The notes beneath the pieces are model-generated. The model made no database searches, was not told the DNA's origin, and saw only the letters and a program-made list of their open reading frames with translations. Positions 11,701 through 24,249 of a DNA stretch of 64,000 nt are shown here, in pieces. Origin of the DNA: Embiotoca jacksoni (Eukaryota; Chordata; Actinopteri; Embiotocidae). The DNA is taken from contig JAKOON010000004.1 in the NCBI GenBank assembly GCA_022577435.1, positions 1,645,501-1,709,500 on the forward strand, given 5' to 3'. Both the position numbers and the translations under genes were made by a program. Every line of letters begins with the position of its first letter. Position 1 is the first letter of the stretch.

Positions 11701-13966
11701 CTCGTGTCCGGTGCTGCCCGGTTAATTACATTTTATTTTCTATAACAATTTTGCCTTCTAACAATTATGAAAACCAGATAAAAAAAATTAAAAAAAAGAT
11801 TGTGCCGCATTCCTTTTTGCAATTCTCTTATTATGTCTTGTGTTATTTATCCAGCGCACCCTTTTCTTTCACTAATCTCTAAAAGCCCTAAAACTCCTTC
11901 CACGCTGGATGTTTGGTTCAGCTCGATCCACGATGATGAAAAGAGCCTTTGATCAACAAGAAAGGTAAAAACCGGTTCAGCTGTTTGGAGACACTTTGAT
12001 TTCAAGGAGTTTAACGAGGAATGACAACAGACAATTACGTTTACAGATCAAGGGAATCCACCTATACAAAAGACACGGTGGCTTTTTAAAAGTTCAATAA
12101 ATGCAGGATGTTTCCGAAGTCAATCCGTAGTAATAATAAATAACTATGATCTCAATTTATGCCATTTTGGAGCAGCTCTACTTCTCTCCTCAGAAATAAC
12201 CAGAAATCATCACACACCTGGATTCCAAATGGCTGATCTCTAATGTTCATGTCATCCTTTGCGTACCTAAAAAACAAAAACAAAAAATACAATTAAAGAC
12301 AAAAAGATTACGCAAACTCTTCACAACATTGGACAAGAAATCTTCATCGCGTATAAAAATGGACTAACTTCTCTCGAGGAGCCGTTTTCTGCCACTCGAA
12401 TTTATATTCTTCTTCCCCGTCCTGGAAAACACATTTCAATTATGCAGTTTAGTTTGCAAAGTTTTCTGGTCATAAATGAATATAAACCAATAGAGAACAA
12501 ATAAAAGATGAATCAGAGCAATTCAAATGTAAACGACTAAAAAGAACAAACTTTTACTTCTTGGCTTTTTGAGGACTCGACAACTCTGGACATGTTTGTA
12601 GTTGTGAGTTTGACATTTTCTCTAATTTACCTCTTTTGTTTCCTCTTCGGGACAAAAAGACGGTTATGGGGCGAGAAAAGAGGAACAAGTATTGAAATAT
12701 TAAGCATTATTTTCTTCAGAAATTGGGAATTACATTCAGCAGGAATCACAAGCGCTTCGTGCAACAGATCATTTTTACCTTTGGATGCTCCTGGTGGAGC
12801 CTCATACATGAAGTTGAGGCCATTTTTAACACGATCATCCCCCATCAACAACCTGGAGGCGGAAAAACAACAACGTGAACAATGTTTGAAACATTATAAA
12901 GACATTATGAAGGATACGAGAGATATAATAATCATAATGTAATATGTCACCTGTTGTTGTAAGTGTCCTGCTCTTTCACGTATGCCTGCATCAGGTCTTC
13001 CTGCTTCTTCTTCTCGAAACTCAGTTTCTGTTCTGCGATCCATACCTGCAGGATGAAGTGAAGCTTTCAGCTCATATTCTCCTTTTTATGAAATATTTAA
13101 ACACCGAAAGTCATTAAAATCATCGTCAGCTGCATGAAAACGTGCATTTCCTTTCTTTTTAAATATATCTGAGGTGTAAATGCACTAAACAATAAACACA
13201 AACAAACAAAACATCGTCAAATAAACACAAACAAAACAAAACACCGTCAAATAAACACAAACAAAACAAAACACCGTCAAATAAACACAAACAAACAAAA
13301 ACACCGTCAAATAAACACAAACAAACAAAACACCGTCAAATAAACACAAACAAAACACCGTCAAATAAACACAAACAAACAAAAACACCGTCAAATAAAC
13401 ACAAACAAAACAAAACACCGTCAAATAAACACAAACAAAACAAAACACCGTCAAATAAACACAAACAAAACACCGTCAAATAAACACAAACAAAACAAAA
13501 CACCGTCAACCACATTAAATCAGTTAGACTATATTAAAAGTAAACAGATGTTTATAATATATTAAAAGTAAACAGATGTTTATAATATATTAAAAGTAAA
13601 CAGATGTTTATAATATATTAAAAGTAAACAGATGTTTCTGTCAACAGATTCAAGAGAAACTTCAATGAAACAACATGAAGACTGTAAATCATCCACAAAC
13701 CGAGTGGACTCGTTTTAAACGATGATTTAGTCAGACCGGAAGAGGAAAGATTGTCCGACTAGTTTGAGCTCAACGTGTTTAACTAAGTCAGTTAACTGAG
13801 CTGGTTAGCAGCTGGTTAGCTCGCCGGCTAGCAGGCTAAGCTAACGTCCCTTTAGCCTCCGAGGTGGTGAAGCTAACGGCTAACGAGCGTTTACCTTTTT
13901 GATATTTGACTTCGACGCAGGATGAAAATCCTTCTTGCACATGAAATTGGCAAAAGACTTCCCCAT
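8775..13966 (-). CDS. cir1: Corepressor interacting with RBPJ 1 (CIR1), complete, ten coding exons
   Basis: CIR1 links RBPJ/CBF1 to SIN3/HDAC complexes and also localises with SR splicing factors. Exons in order: 13895-13966, 12951-13045, 12779-12852, 12558-12583, 12369-12421, 12218-12266, 11188-11308, 10233-10339, 9884-9969, 8775-9471. All have GT/AG ends with matching phases and give 459 aa. The N terminus [20 protein letters not shown] is the conserved Cir_N domain. [19 protein letters not shown] is a zinc knuckle (CX2CX4HX6C). NDPSQ-like and [19 protein letters not shown] segments precede a Lys-rich stretch. The last exon is an RS domain with many SRSRSR-type dipeptides, ending ...RTKRKH. 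The 26-base exon 4 (VVESSKSQE) was placed by phase and uses a CCAGAG acceptor; it is the least certain exon. Leucine-rich open frames on the opposite strand over 8720-9480 are shadows of the RS domain. Confidence 0.95.
13190..13509. repeat. Minisatellite in CIR1 intron 1
   Basis: About 11 copies of a 24-31 base unit built on ACCGTCAAATAAACACAAAC followed by a variable (CAAAA) spacer. Length differences between copies come from the CAAAA part. It creates a spurious 89-residue minus-strand open frame of repeated [10 protein letters not shown]. Confidence 0.95.
13531..13637. repeat. 28-base tandem repeat next to the CIR1 minisatellite
   Basis: Nearly four head-to-tail copies of a 28-base AT-rich unit containing AAAAGTAAACAGATGTTTAT, 20 bases beyond the larger minisatellite. 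The copies are virtually identical, suggesting recent expansion. Confidence 0.95.
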
Positions 13967-14546
13967 GGCTGACCGCGTGTGTGCGTGTTGGCCGACCGGG
14001 AAACGGAGCGTCGCTTCCAGCTAGCGGAGTCGAAGCTTCCTCCGCACGGCGACGCGAAGTGAGGTTTGTTTTGGTGCGATCAGCGTCAATCCTTTTCTTA
14101 TATAAAGTCGAGATTTAAATAATTATTTATGTGAAAACTATCGGACAGAAATCCAAATAGAGGTTCAAATATAACTGCATAAGTTTGGAAAATGAAAAAG
14201 CTAAAAAAAAAAAAAAAAAAAGTATTTATTTAATTTGTGTTCGTGTGTTTGAACGGGATATAAACGTCCGCTTCAAGCGCAGATCTGATATGTGTTGGAA
14301 ATAATAAGAAACATTATGATTATAATGATGATAAATCTCGAGGGAAATGTTAAATGTTAAAACAAAACAACACAAATATTGTATAGACGCTGCAGCGCTC
14401 GTCACGACGAATACGAACCTGACTTCCTCTCAGTCACGTGACCTTCACTGCTTCCGTGTCAGTGAACTGTGACAGATGGGATCAAATAGAAACGAGCAGG
14501 AATAGAAACTGATCACAGAAACTGATGATAGAAACGGACACTGACG
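13803..14546. promoter_or_regulatory. Bidirectional CIR1/SCRN3 promoter region
   Basis: CIR1 (minus, ATG at 13966) and SCRN3 (plus, first coding ATG at 14702) diverge from here. The part next to CIR1 is CpG-rich. It includes a cluster of TTAGC/GCTAA motifs at 13803-13888, just inside CIR1 intron 1. The palindrome GTCACGTGAC, a USF/TFE-type E-box, sits at 14433-14442. SCRN3 probably has a noncoding first exon ending at about 14546 (ACG/GTAGGA donor) and spliced to an acceptor at 14687. Transcription starts are not visible directly. Confidence 0.6.
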
Positions 14547-14701
14547 GTAGGATCGTGTTTACGAGTCTAAACTAAATAAATAAGAAGCTCAAAGTCGGAA
14601 TCTGTGTTCGTTATTGTCCTTGTTTGTAAATCTGAGCACTAAATGAGACTTGTTTTGGTGAAGTGAGCCACTTGTTCTTTCTCTCAGGTACTCGGATTAA
14701 A

Positions 14702-17435
14702 ATGGACCCATCTTCCTGTGACACCTTCGTGGCTCTGCCGCCCTCCACTGAGGGACAACGCATCATCTTTGGGAAAAACTCTGACCGGCCTTGTGATGAA
14801 GTCCAGGAGGTTGTGTACTTCCCTGCCAGAGACTGTGATGCAGAGGAGAAGGTGGAGGTAGGTGGAGGTAGGTGACAGACAGCCTGTCACTGCCCTCCAG
14901 CATTCAGTCCTCCACCGTGTGACTGCTCCAGGCTGAGCGTGATAACCTTTGACAGCTGTTGTTGTTTTGTTGTTGTTCTTTTTGTGTGTGTGAAAAGTGT
15001 ACGTACGTAGAGGTGGAGCAGGTCGGACACACCTACGCTGTCGTGCTGAGCAGACCGGCGTGGCTGTGGGGGGCAGAGATGGGTGCGAATGAGCACCAAG
15101 TGTGCATTGGAAATGAAGCCGTGTGGGGCAGAGAGAGTGCTGATGATGACGAGGCTCTTCTCGGTATGGATCTGGTCAGGTGAAGCCCCCTGTTAAAGGA
15201 ATGGATCTGTTTCAAAGCCCCATTCGCACGTTGACTTGTGCTCATCTCGAGGTGCGACGGATGTTTTAATGACGTGGTGCCAGCCAGAAACTGACTCGTT
15301 CTTCACTTCCACAGGCTTGGACTTGAGAGAGCGAATACCGCTGAGAAAGCTGTGGACGTTATCACCGACCTGCTGCAGAAATACGGCCAGGGAGGATCAT
15401 GCACGGAGGATGAATGTTGCCTCACCTACCACAACAGCTTCCTCATCTCGGACAGGAAGGAGGCATGGCTGCTGGAAACGTCAGGGAAGCACTGGGCCGC
15501 TGAGAAAGTGGAAGGTAACCAGAAAATAAGACTCACAGCATAATAGATGGGATGAGTTCAAAATACACTTTTAAACAAGACACGTGTGTAGCCTGCACTG
15601 CATTCAGTCATCAATGAAATCCAAAGAAAAACTGAGAAAGTAGGTCAGCAGCTTTATATAAAGTCTACGGTCATTAAAGAATGAAGGAGGGAAGTAAGAA
15701 AATGAAATCTGTGCAAAAACATGGAAAAGAACATTTTCAAGTGGTTTGTGCTGAATCTGTCTCTTGGAACACAAGACAAAGAAGGCGATAAATGACAATA
15801 AATTATATTTTGAAACATCAAACTTACAGTACAGACTGTAAGTATTTGGACAGTTTCACATTTTTGCTCTTCAGGCTTGAGGACATGAAATTTGAAATAA
15901 GATCATGAATACTACATTAAAATGGCAAGTCTCCGCTTAAATTTAAATGGGTTTGGGGGATGTAGCCCTTTTTTAATATTTTGTGTTTACACATTCAAAA
16001 GTATCTGAGTAGATGAAAACAAAATAGACAGAACACAACGTAAAAGACTTACTTTCACATTTCCCCACCAGAGGGCGCTGGCACTTTTATTTTCAACTGA
16101 AAAACGCCTCACTTAAAGCACATCGTGTTCATAAAAGAACACACACACACCTTTCAGTGATTTATAAACCTTATATCAATGTGAGCATTGGTGCTATATA
16201 TTGGGCTGTCGTTGCAACCCTCTCTTATGTTCCTTGTTCCTTTTAAATGTTTACTGTTTCCTCTTGTCTTTCTCACTATCGTCTGAAGTTGTAGATAAAT
16301 AGATTGAGAATCAAATGGACACTGATTCTCACAGAGTTTTCTGATAACATGCACTGATTGGGTTGTTGTTAAATAATGGCATCACATGTACCGCTGCAAC
16401 GGGCTCATCGTCACAATTTCCTCTTCTCTATAGGTGGCTATCGCAACATCTCAAACCAGTATGGCATAACAACTAAGATAGACAAGGAACATCCACAAAT
16501 GAGGGAATACGCACGAAGCAAGGGCTGGTGGGACGGAAAGACGCAGTTCAACTTTGCCACGGTCTACTCCTTCATGACGACAGCCAGAATCGAGGCCTCC
16601 AGCAGCCGATACTGTGAGGGGAAGAAGTTGTTGGAAAAGAGCAACGGTTAGTTAATGCAGACGCCACCGTGGAGGAGTTAAAGGTTAAATGGTTTCTACT
16701 GCTGTTTATCCACGTGTTGATTTTATTTCCTCAAGGTCACATTACTGCTGAGAGCATGATGGATATCCTGCGGGACAAAGACAGCGGTATCAACATGGAG
16801 GGCATGTTCATGACAACAGGAAGTATGGTGTCTGTGATACCCACGAATCCTGAACTGCCAGGGGTTCACTACTTCACAGCAACTCCAGACCCTGAAAGGT
16901 GCCACGCTAGATTTAACTTCAGCACATAGTGCACTCTTTAAAAACAAAGTTTGACTGCGGTGACCGATCGTTTATTAAGTGTTTCTCTTGTACAACAGGT
17001 CCATCTTCAAACCGTTCATCTTTGTGAAAAACATTCGCCCGCTAGAGGAAACTTCTTCACCCAGTTTTGGTCAAGATGACCCTGTAAAGAAGAAGCCGCG
17101 CTTCCAGAGCAAGCCGGACCGCAAACACAAGCTGATGGTCAAACATGAGCTGGCGGCCGCCATCATTGAATCCCACAAGGTTTAACAATTTAATTCAAGC
17201 CTGCAATTTAGCTACATTTGGCTTAGTGACGTCAACGTCCGCTGAAAATGTACTTACAACTTTTTCTCGATAGGAAAGAGGACAGAAGATCACAGAAAGT
17301 CTGAGGCAGTTAGAGAAGGAGACGATGGAGAAGATGGAGAAGATTCTTTCGGATGGTGTTGATGATCCTGATCTTTTGGTGGACCGGTTCCTGGCCTCGG
17401 TGAAGGAGGAGATGGCTGTTTACAGCAAAAGCTGA
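14702..17435 (+). CDS. scrn3: Secernin-3, complete, seven coding exons
   Basis: Secernins belong to peptidase family C69 (Ntn-hydrolase fold); no peptidase substrate is established for SCRN3. Coding exons: 14702-14857, 14998-15179, 15315-15514, 16434-16646, 16736-16898, 16999-17179, 17274-17435, all phase-consistent, giving 418 aa. The start MDPSSCDTFVALPP places Cys6 where human SCRN3 is reported to be processed to an N-terminal glyoxylyl group; this supports the 14702 ATG over the upstream ATG at 14663, which would fall in the 5' intron. Family blocks seen: IIFGKNSDRP, SRPAWLWGAEMGANEH, GNEAVWGRE, EALLGMDLVRLGLERA, YGQGGSCTEDECCLTYHNSF, and the C-terminal TPDPERSIFKPFIF. The last exon is a charged, probably helical tail. 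Upstream CIR1 is divergent and downstream GPR155 convergent. Confidence 0.96.
15825..16015. mobile_element. Degenerate dispersed repeat in SCRN3 intron 4
   Basis: Contains AAGTATTTGGACAGT..CACATTTTTGCT and an adjoining run resembling a repeat family frequently met in teleost introns (inference from memory). No coding capacity or clear terminal repeats remain. Boundaries are approximate. Confidence 0.4.
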
Positions 17436-17546
17436 GAGGCCAGCTTCATGATGGAACCACACAACGGGTCTACATGTGTCAGTAGCAGTGTGCAGCATCT
17501 CTGCTGTTTACCTGTTCATCAGGTACAAGTACAAACATGCAGGTGT

Positions 17547-17552
17547 AATAAA
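17547..17552 (+). terminator. scrn3: SCRN3 polyadenylation signal (AATAAA)
   Basis: AATAAA 112 bases after the SCRN3 stop codon. A second AATAAA lies near 17,703. Confidence 0.55.
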
Positions 17553-18975
17553 TCAATGAATCGGAACACAATTTAACACTAATTAATATAATTATCTAAA
17601 AAAATGAAGCGAGTCAAATTCATGAATCCCAGAATGGGAATTATGGACTAAAATGTTGACTCATATGATACCAACCATTAACCAGAAATGTTATGAGAAA
17701 AGAATAAATATGTAATGTGTGATTTGAGGGTTTGGTGATGAATTTATTTTAAAACAAATATCATAAATATGCAGCTCTTGACATTGAGTGAGGCAAACAT
17801 TGTATTTTATTAAAAAGAGACCAATTTACAGCAGTTTTCTCAACATTTTGTGCGTAATAGACCCATTTTACATTCATGCCATTAAAAAAAATGAATTAAA
17901 GCAGCTACCAGTTCTCAAACGTTAAGTTTATAAGGTTTGTGTGAAGGAGGGAAATGTTGTCTGACATGAACATTTTCAGGTTTCCTGGTTTCGTCAGGTT
18001 TACAGTCCTGCGGTCATGCTGCCACATTATCTTCAGCATTTTCTGAGATGTTGATGGCTGTTTAATTTATCAAACGACAGCTTTGGTTGGGATATTTTGA
18101 AAATAAGGAAAATTTGAACATGGCCAAAGAAACACAAAACCTTTTACCTTAAATTGGCCAGTTGTTTGCTAAAATGATGCATTGGGATACTGATGACGTC
18201 GTCCTGGTGAGCAGTGTAAACACCGTTCTATATCAATGCCAAGTCATATTAAACTGCAGGTTGCCAAAGCAACCACAGTAGTGCTTCATGCTATAATATC
18301 AGTGAACTAACTGGTGAAACTAATTTCAAAAAACGTATGAAAATTTAACCTCATCTTCCTTGTATTACTTTGGTAAGTGGTTTTGGTTAAAGAATGATCA
18401 TTTGCTTTCAGGTGTACCGGTACAGGAAATAATACATTAAGCAGAGGACTTGGATTTGTTCTGCCTGCACCTCTAATTTATTTTTTGGGAACACCTCCTT
18501 GTGCTGCATCACTCAAAATACACAAAATAAAACAACAGAAAATCAAAGCACATGTACTGACTGCATAAATCTGGTTTCACCCCTTGAGATTAATAATGCC
18601 TTGTTATTTAATCCAGTGTATAATACTTCCTCTGGGACATATTGAAAGTTTACGCTGATGTACACATGCATTACAATCTGAAGACGAGCTTTCTAATTTT
18701 GCTGCGATGCATAGAGTAGTTGCGTCTAGTTTTTCCACACGGTAAGGGATTAACAGTTATTAACCTGGTTTCCACCTTTGGTTTCATCTCCAAATGAGTG
18801 GTTTTGATCGTTATAGCTGTTTACATATGGTCATCTGACACCTCACTTTTGTAAAGTGGCTGCAACTCCACAACTCAGAATTTAATCTGGAAAATAAAAT
18901 ATAAATATAAACGTGGAGATGGTTATAAAAAAAAAAAAAAAATGTACATTTTCCATTCCCTTTTAAAACCAACTC

Positions 18976-19110
18976 CTCTCAATATGAAATAAAATATAAA
19001 GACTGAGGTGGTCCAAAAACTACATTGTTAATTCCCTTTAGGCACAACTCTCAATATGAAGTAAAATATAAAGACTGAGGTGGTCCAAAAACTACATTGT
19101 TAATTCCCTC
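18976..19110. repeat. 72-base direct tandem duplication
   Basis: CTCTCAATATGAAATAAAAT (from 18976) recurs 72 bases on as CTCTCAATATGAAGTAAAAT (from 19048). Both copies continue through AAGACTGAGGTGGTCC and TACATTGTTAATTCCCT with almost no differences. It ends just beyond the predicted GPR155 poly(A) signal. Confidence 0.9.
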
Positions 19111-19124
19111 CATAAAATGCATAA

Positions 19125-19130
19125 TTTATT
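19125..19130 (-). terminator. gpr155: GPR155 polyadenylation signal (AATAAA on minus)
   Basis: TTTATT on the plus strand, about 185 bases beyond the GPR155 stop. Confidence 0.55.
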
Positions 19131-19313
19131 CAGTAAATTCTGAATACACCTGACACACCAATCAGGTGACTTATTCCAACACCTGACTGTGATATTGAAT
19201 TGCGTAACACTGCATTGTCAAATGCTGCCGTGTTCAGGGTGTGGACAGAGCAGAGTTTCCTGCTAAAAAGGTGCAAACTTTCTGAAATAAATATCAACTT
19301 TGAGCCTCGCAGC

Positions 19314-22300
19314 TTATGACAAGAAGCGGTAATAAAGGCGACTGTCTTGGAAGCTGTACTCCTGCTTGATGTGCTGCAGCACGCCTCCCTGCTGTAAGCG
19401 TGTCCCGTACAGAACTGCCTCACCGCCGTCCTGAGCCAAGCCCACCTGCTGAAGCCACTCCACAAGTTCACAGCCCAGAAAACAGTCTGCCACAGTCGTC
19501 TTCCCACACCTGAAAGTCAGAGCAAGCATTCACCCAAAGGCCTGCTGTTCTTTTATAAGGTAGTCAAAAGAGGCAGAGGGAGGAGCAAGACAGAGCACAC
19601 ACTCACACACCAAAACTATAGTACAACAAATAGTATTTCAAAAAACATTTTCAGGGTATTATGGTTTGTGAATGACTACCAGGAGCTGTTTCCCCACACA
19701 CAATACCACAATACCAGGAAACATGTTGATTCATGCACCTCTGACTGGAGCAGCAGTGAGTAAGACTAAGTGCTCTCACCTCCTCTTTTTTACAATGTCA
19801 TGTAAACACTGTTGTTTGTGGTATTTAGTGAACTGGGTGCAGGTCATCCGGATCTCTTCCGGTAAATCCACCTGTGGCTGCTCTTCTCGCTTCTTTCTAT
19901 ACCACAGACTGTATAACCTAAAGATCATTAGAAACAAAAAATACAAAATGAATGGACACTGGATTCCCTTTACTGCACAGAGTATTTACACACACTGCAT
20001 ATAGTATATTGTGTTTATAAAAGCTTTTGAATCTTCTTTATAATGTGGTAAAGTTTTATAACATAAATGTTCTTTACCTTTTCTTAAATGGCAGTAAAAT
20101 CAGATGCTTGTCCAGCCCAAAAACAGCAAAGGAGAGAAGTCCCTGTCAACAGAAATGAGAACTGTCATGATTGTGGTGCTGTGAGAGAGTAAATGCTGAT
20201 TATTTTATGACCACTGTATTTGTAACACTGACCTGTCCATAGTTGGCTACAGCACAGAAGAACTGCAGCTCCAAGTAGAGTTGACTCGGAGTGTGTTTAA
20301 AGAGCAACCACAAGCAGCTGGACAAGTTCTGCAGGAACAGGGACAAAGAAGGACTTTATGCTTGAGAAGTGAGCAGAGCCTGTTTACAGTAAGCCGTTAT
20401 TAACAACAGGCTGCAGAACCAGTCCAGTGACATTTTGTTCATGAGGACATTCATTTCATTTCATTTTTGTAAAAAAAAAAAAAAAAAGCAGCTATACTGA
20501 AATGCCTTAAAAATAAGGTAAATGCATTTTTATTTTACATTTTCAGATTCTGAGAAATAATAAAATAATAATAAAACAATTATAACAAAAATAAAACAAT
20601 GTTGTTTGTTGACGAGGACATCACAATACAACAGGAAAAACATAAAACAACAATTTTCTGATGGCGGTTCTGAATTGGGTTTCTTAAAGTCTCCCTCTGA
20701 TAAGAGCTGGAAATTACACAGCTCAGCCAGTTGTATGTGATTTGGTTTGTGAAGCACTAAATATAATAATGCAGGCAGATGAAGGCTGACTTCATGTCAC
20801 CGTAGAACTGAAAGGTGGTGGTTTACTCACAACAAGCAGGCTGACAGTGAGAAGCAGACATATGAGCACATGACGGACCACTTGTCTATCTGCAACCTGT
20901 TGGAGCTCCTCCACTTCCACGAGGAGGCAGTCTGTCGACTCGCACCTGTTCTCACACTGACCTGAAGGGGGCAGCAGAAAACAAACTGAATCTTACAAAC
21001 AAACAAAAACATCAAGTTTAATGCTCTAAAACAAAGTTACATGATCAAGGATACTCGGTACTAAAATGTTTTAAGTCTGGGGTTTACTTAGTGCGGTTTA
21101 ATACATTTCAAATTCTCACATAAGAAAACTGCACGTCAGTTGCTTATCAGTGTCATACCTGCGAGTGTGGTTGGTGAGTTGTTCATATGTGTGCTGATGA
21201 TCATGTCGGGCATCGGCTGGGGCGGCGCACAGTCACATATGAGGCACGCTGATAAAGCAACAAAAATGAAAGTGAACATCCCACTCTATTAGTACGATGC
21301 ATCTCACTGAACACTAGAAGCTGAGAGGAAATACAATATGTAGGTATAGTAATAATAATAATAATCAATAAAGAAACACAAAAATAAAGCAATAAAACTC
21401 AATAAATGTAGTTTATCTGTAGTTTCTCTGATTGACATAAGAATATGAAAATACCAAACACAAAGATTTTTTTTAATTTGTGACCAAGTTTCCAACTATA
21501 TTTATTTAACGCTTATCTATTGTTTTTTTATTAACTATTAATGTTTAACAATACTTTCGTTGCAACAAGATGTTAAAAAGTTAATTTCATATTGTAATAC
21601 CCATGAAACCAGATAGATGGCTGATAGATTGTCTGGATGGTATTTCTTGCTCCCATTGTTTCTGACTATGACGTTTTACCAGCTTTAATCTTTGGTCTCA
21701 AGTTATCCATGACTCAGCTGTTACATGTAGGTTTCACAAATAAATAAGTCGAACTACTACTCTACTGAAATTCTTTTCTTGGGGTCTTCCTTTAAAGTCA
21801 TAAAATATGTTCAATGAGGAATTAACCTCATCAGAAACAAACATCGAGATATCGACATCTTACTTTTTTTCAGTTGCCTGCAGTGTTCAGTTTAGGCTTT
21901 TTTCTACTCATGCAACAGGAAATGTGTCTGTGAAGAGGAAGGCGTTAAACGCTACGTAGAAGTTGCATGGCGGGGCAGTTTGCTGTAGACGACTTATAAA
22001 TAAAGGTTAGTCTCGATTTTGGATAATCGATTTACCACCGATCATCAAGTTATTTTAATCACTCGCCTTCAGTGCTTAGTAGTCTGAACTCTATTTAGTG
22101 TCATCAAAGTCAATCATGTCGTATTGTTATAATATTAAATAACAGTCCGTGTTATATGGTCTACTTAAAAGAAAGTACCACTGTCGGGGTGTCTGGATGG
22201 GGTGACTGGCTCAAACGGAGTCTGGTTTTCTGGTTCAACTTCAGTCACAAGATCCTCCACAGAGTCAAATGGTGAGTTTTCCTCTTGGTTGTGGTCATTG

Positions 22301-24215
22301 TGGGTCCAGCTTCCTCTACTGAGACACACAAGAGAGCCTCCTGCCAGGACAATGCTCAGAGTGACTACAACCGTGGTGCAGATTATCTGAAGAAAACACA
22401 CAAACAGCATGCAGACTTTTATGTAACTCTCCGTTATGAAATGGCAGAAACAGGAAAATGATGTCACCTCATAGTGTTACCTGTAGTTTTCCATAGAAGG
22501 AAGTTTCATCAATCGTGTCAGACATTTTTTCTCCAGTGATGAGTAAAATAGCAGTTACTATAACTGGGATCCTGTAATGAAAAAAAAAAACAGATCAAGG
22601 AGATTGAATAGCAGAGTAACTTTGCAAGACTGTTTGTTCATCCTTTTAGATTCAAATGAGCGGCGAGCATCCCTAAAAAAAAATCATTGTTCTTTATCCA
22701 GATTCATGCAAATGAATCTTGAGCTAACTGTCTGATATTGGTGTTTAATTTCAGGGAAGGTGATTTGTTTTTGGTTCTGTTACTTAGAGGACCAAACAAA
22801 CTAACTTGGTTTCATTTCTGTGTTGGGTGAAGTGACTTACCCCCAGCCTGCCATTACCAAGAGGCGCGGTGAAACTTTCAGATCCTCAAACTTTTTCATG
22901 AGCACAAGTGAGAGTGCTATTAAACCTAAAAACAACAACAAACACGGTGAAAAATGAACAATCAAACTTTAGATTAAGATGGATGACTTAATGCATTTCA
23001 GCGCCAGGTTATTGTGTGTGGGTGGTTGTGTGCATACCTGGCCATATAAAAGTACTGTAGAGGGAGATGCATAATAATGTGAATGTCAGGACCTGCCCGA
23101 TGAAGTTGTCTTCCTTCACCACAAAGTTCCACAGAATCATTGCAACACAAGTTAGAAACTAGAAACCACAAGATAACAAACACAGGCAGTTACCAACTGG
23201 CAGATTTATTTTGTCAATTTATTGAATGGGTAGTAAAGTTAAACCATGTGGCTTACCTGTGCCAAGAAAAGGTTGACTGTAAACATGTGAGGTAGCCTCT
23301 TGAATTTTTTACTTAAAAACATGACAGCAATTGTCCAAACCTGTCAAGAGAAAACATATATTATCCATGTTTATTAACACAAGTTGAGGCACAGATGGTA
23401 AATATAACATATTGAACACTGTTTGCTGGTTATTCAGTTTCTTAACATAACTGGGAAATTATTCAAGACAATTACATACAGTATTTAAGAAAAATAGAAA
23501 CACTGAAGGACAAAAATGAAAGTATAAGATCCTGCAGAATGCAAACACTGTTGATATGTTGCATCATCGCAAAGCTGGCCCATTTATAGCAATGAGTTTC
23601 AAGTTCCTTAAAACACTGATGAGGTGGAAAGTGAGAATGAGGAAGTAGGTCTGTTAATCTGTGAAGCATCTGTGCACCCACACATCCTCTGAATGACGGA
23701 TCCCTTTAATGTCCCAATGGCTCAAACATGTAACGAAAAGCCATATTTTTCCACAGTTTTCTTTTAAAGTTTTCTGAAGGATGCAACATGAGGACAGGTA
23801 ATGTGAAATATAAGTACTGAATATAATGAAACATAAATGGAAAACCACACTGTCAACTATGAAGTGGGACTTGCTGTACATGTGCAACAAACATGTTATG
23901 AGACCATTTTGACTTTAGTTTCTACATAAAGAGTCATCATAAGAGTAGCCCACATATGCAACACTTGAGTGTCTAATTGTGACTCACCAGTGCAACCAAG
24001 CTCACTATGCTTATGTTAAACGTGACGTTCTGCAGTGAGTTCACGACACGCTGAGGATCCATCCAGTGGAACGTGAGCAACCAGGCCGAAACGTACATTA
24101 TCGGAGCTGAGAGAAACGTGCTGATCACCATCCCAGAGGTGACCTGTTAATATAACACAAAACGTGAAGAGTGAATTATAAAAAAAAAGGTTTTTTTAAA
24201 AAGGGAAAAAATTAT

Positions 24216-24249
<34 letters not shown>

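Larger units (their letters stand above)
17436..19313. other. SCRN3-GPR155 convergent intergenic region
   Basis: Holds the two facing 3' UTRs and no coding exon. A poly(A) run lies at 18928-18942 and a 72-base direct duplication at 18976-19110. The rest is AT-rich and featureless to me. Confidence 0.5.

Noticed and set aside
13185..13454. Minus-strand open frame of repeated [10 protein letters not shown], looking like a repetitive membrane peptide
   Set aside because: It is a translation of the AT-rich minisatellite in CIR1 intron 1; the frame depends on unit length.
13190..13509. Regularly spaced repeats resembling a CRISPR array
   Set aside because: The spacers are themselves repetitive and vary only by CAAAA units, and the locus is a vertebrate intron; it is a minisatellite.
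14663..14701. Upstream in-frame ATG for SCRN3 (MSHLFFLSGTRIK extension)
   Set aside because: It lies before a good acceptor (TTCTCTCAG at 14687), so it should be intronic, and the extension would displace the conserved Cys6.
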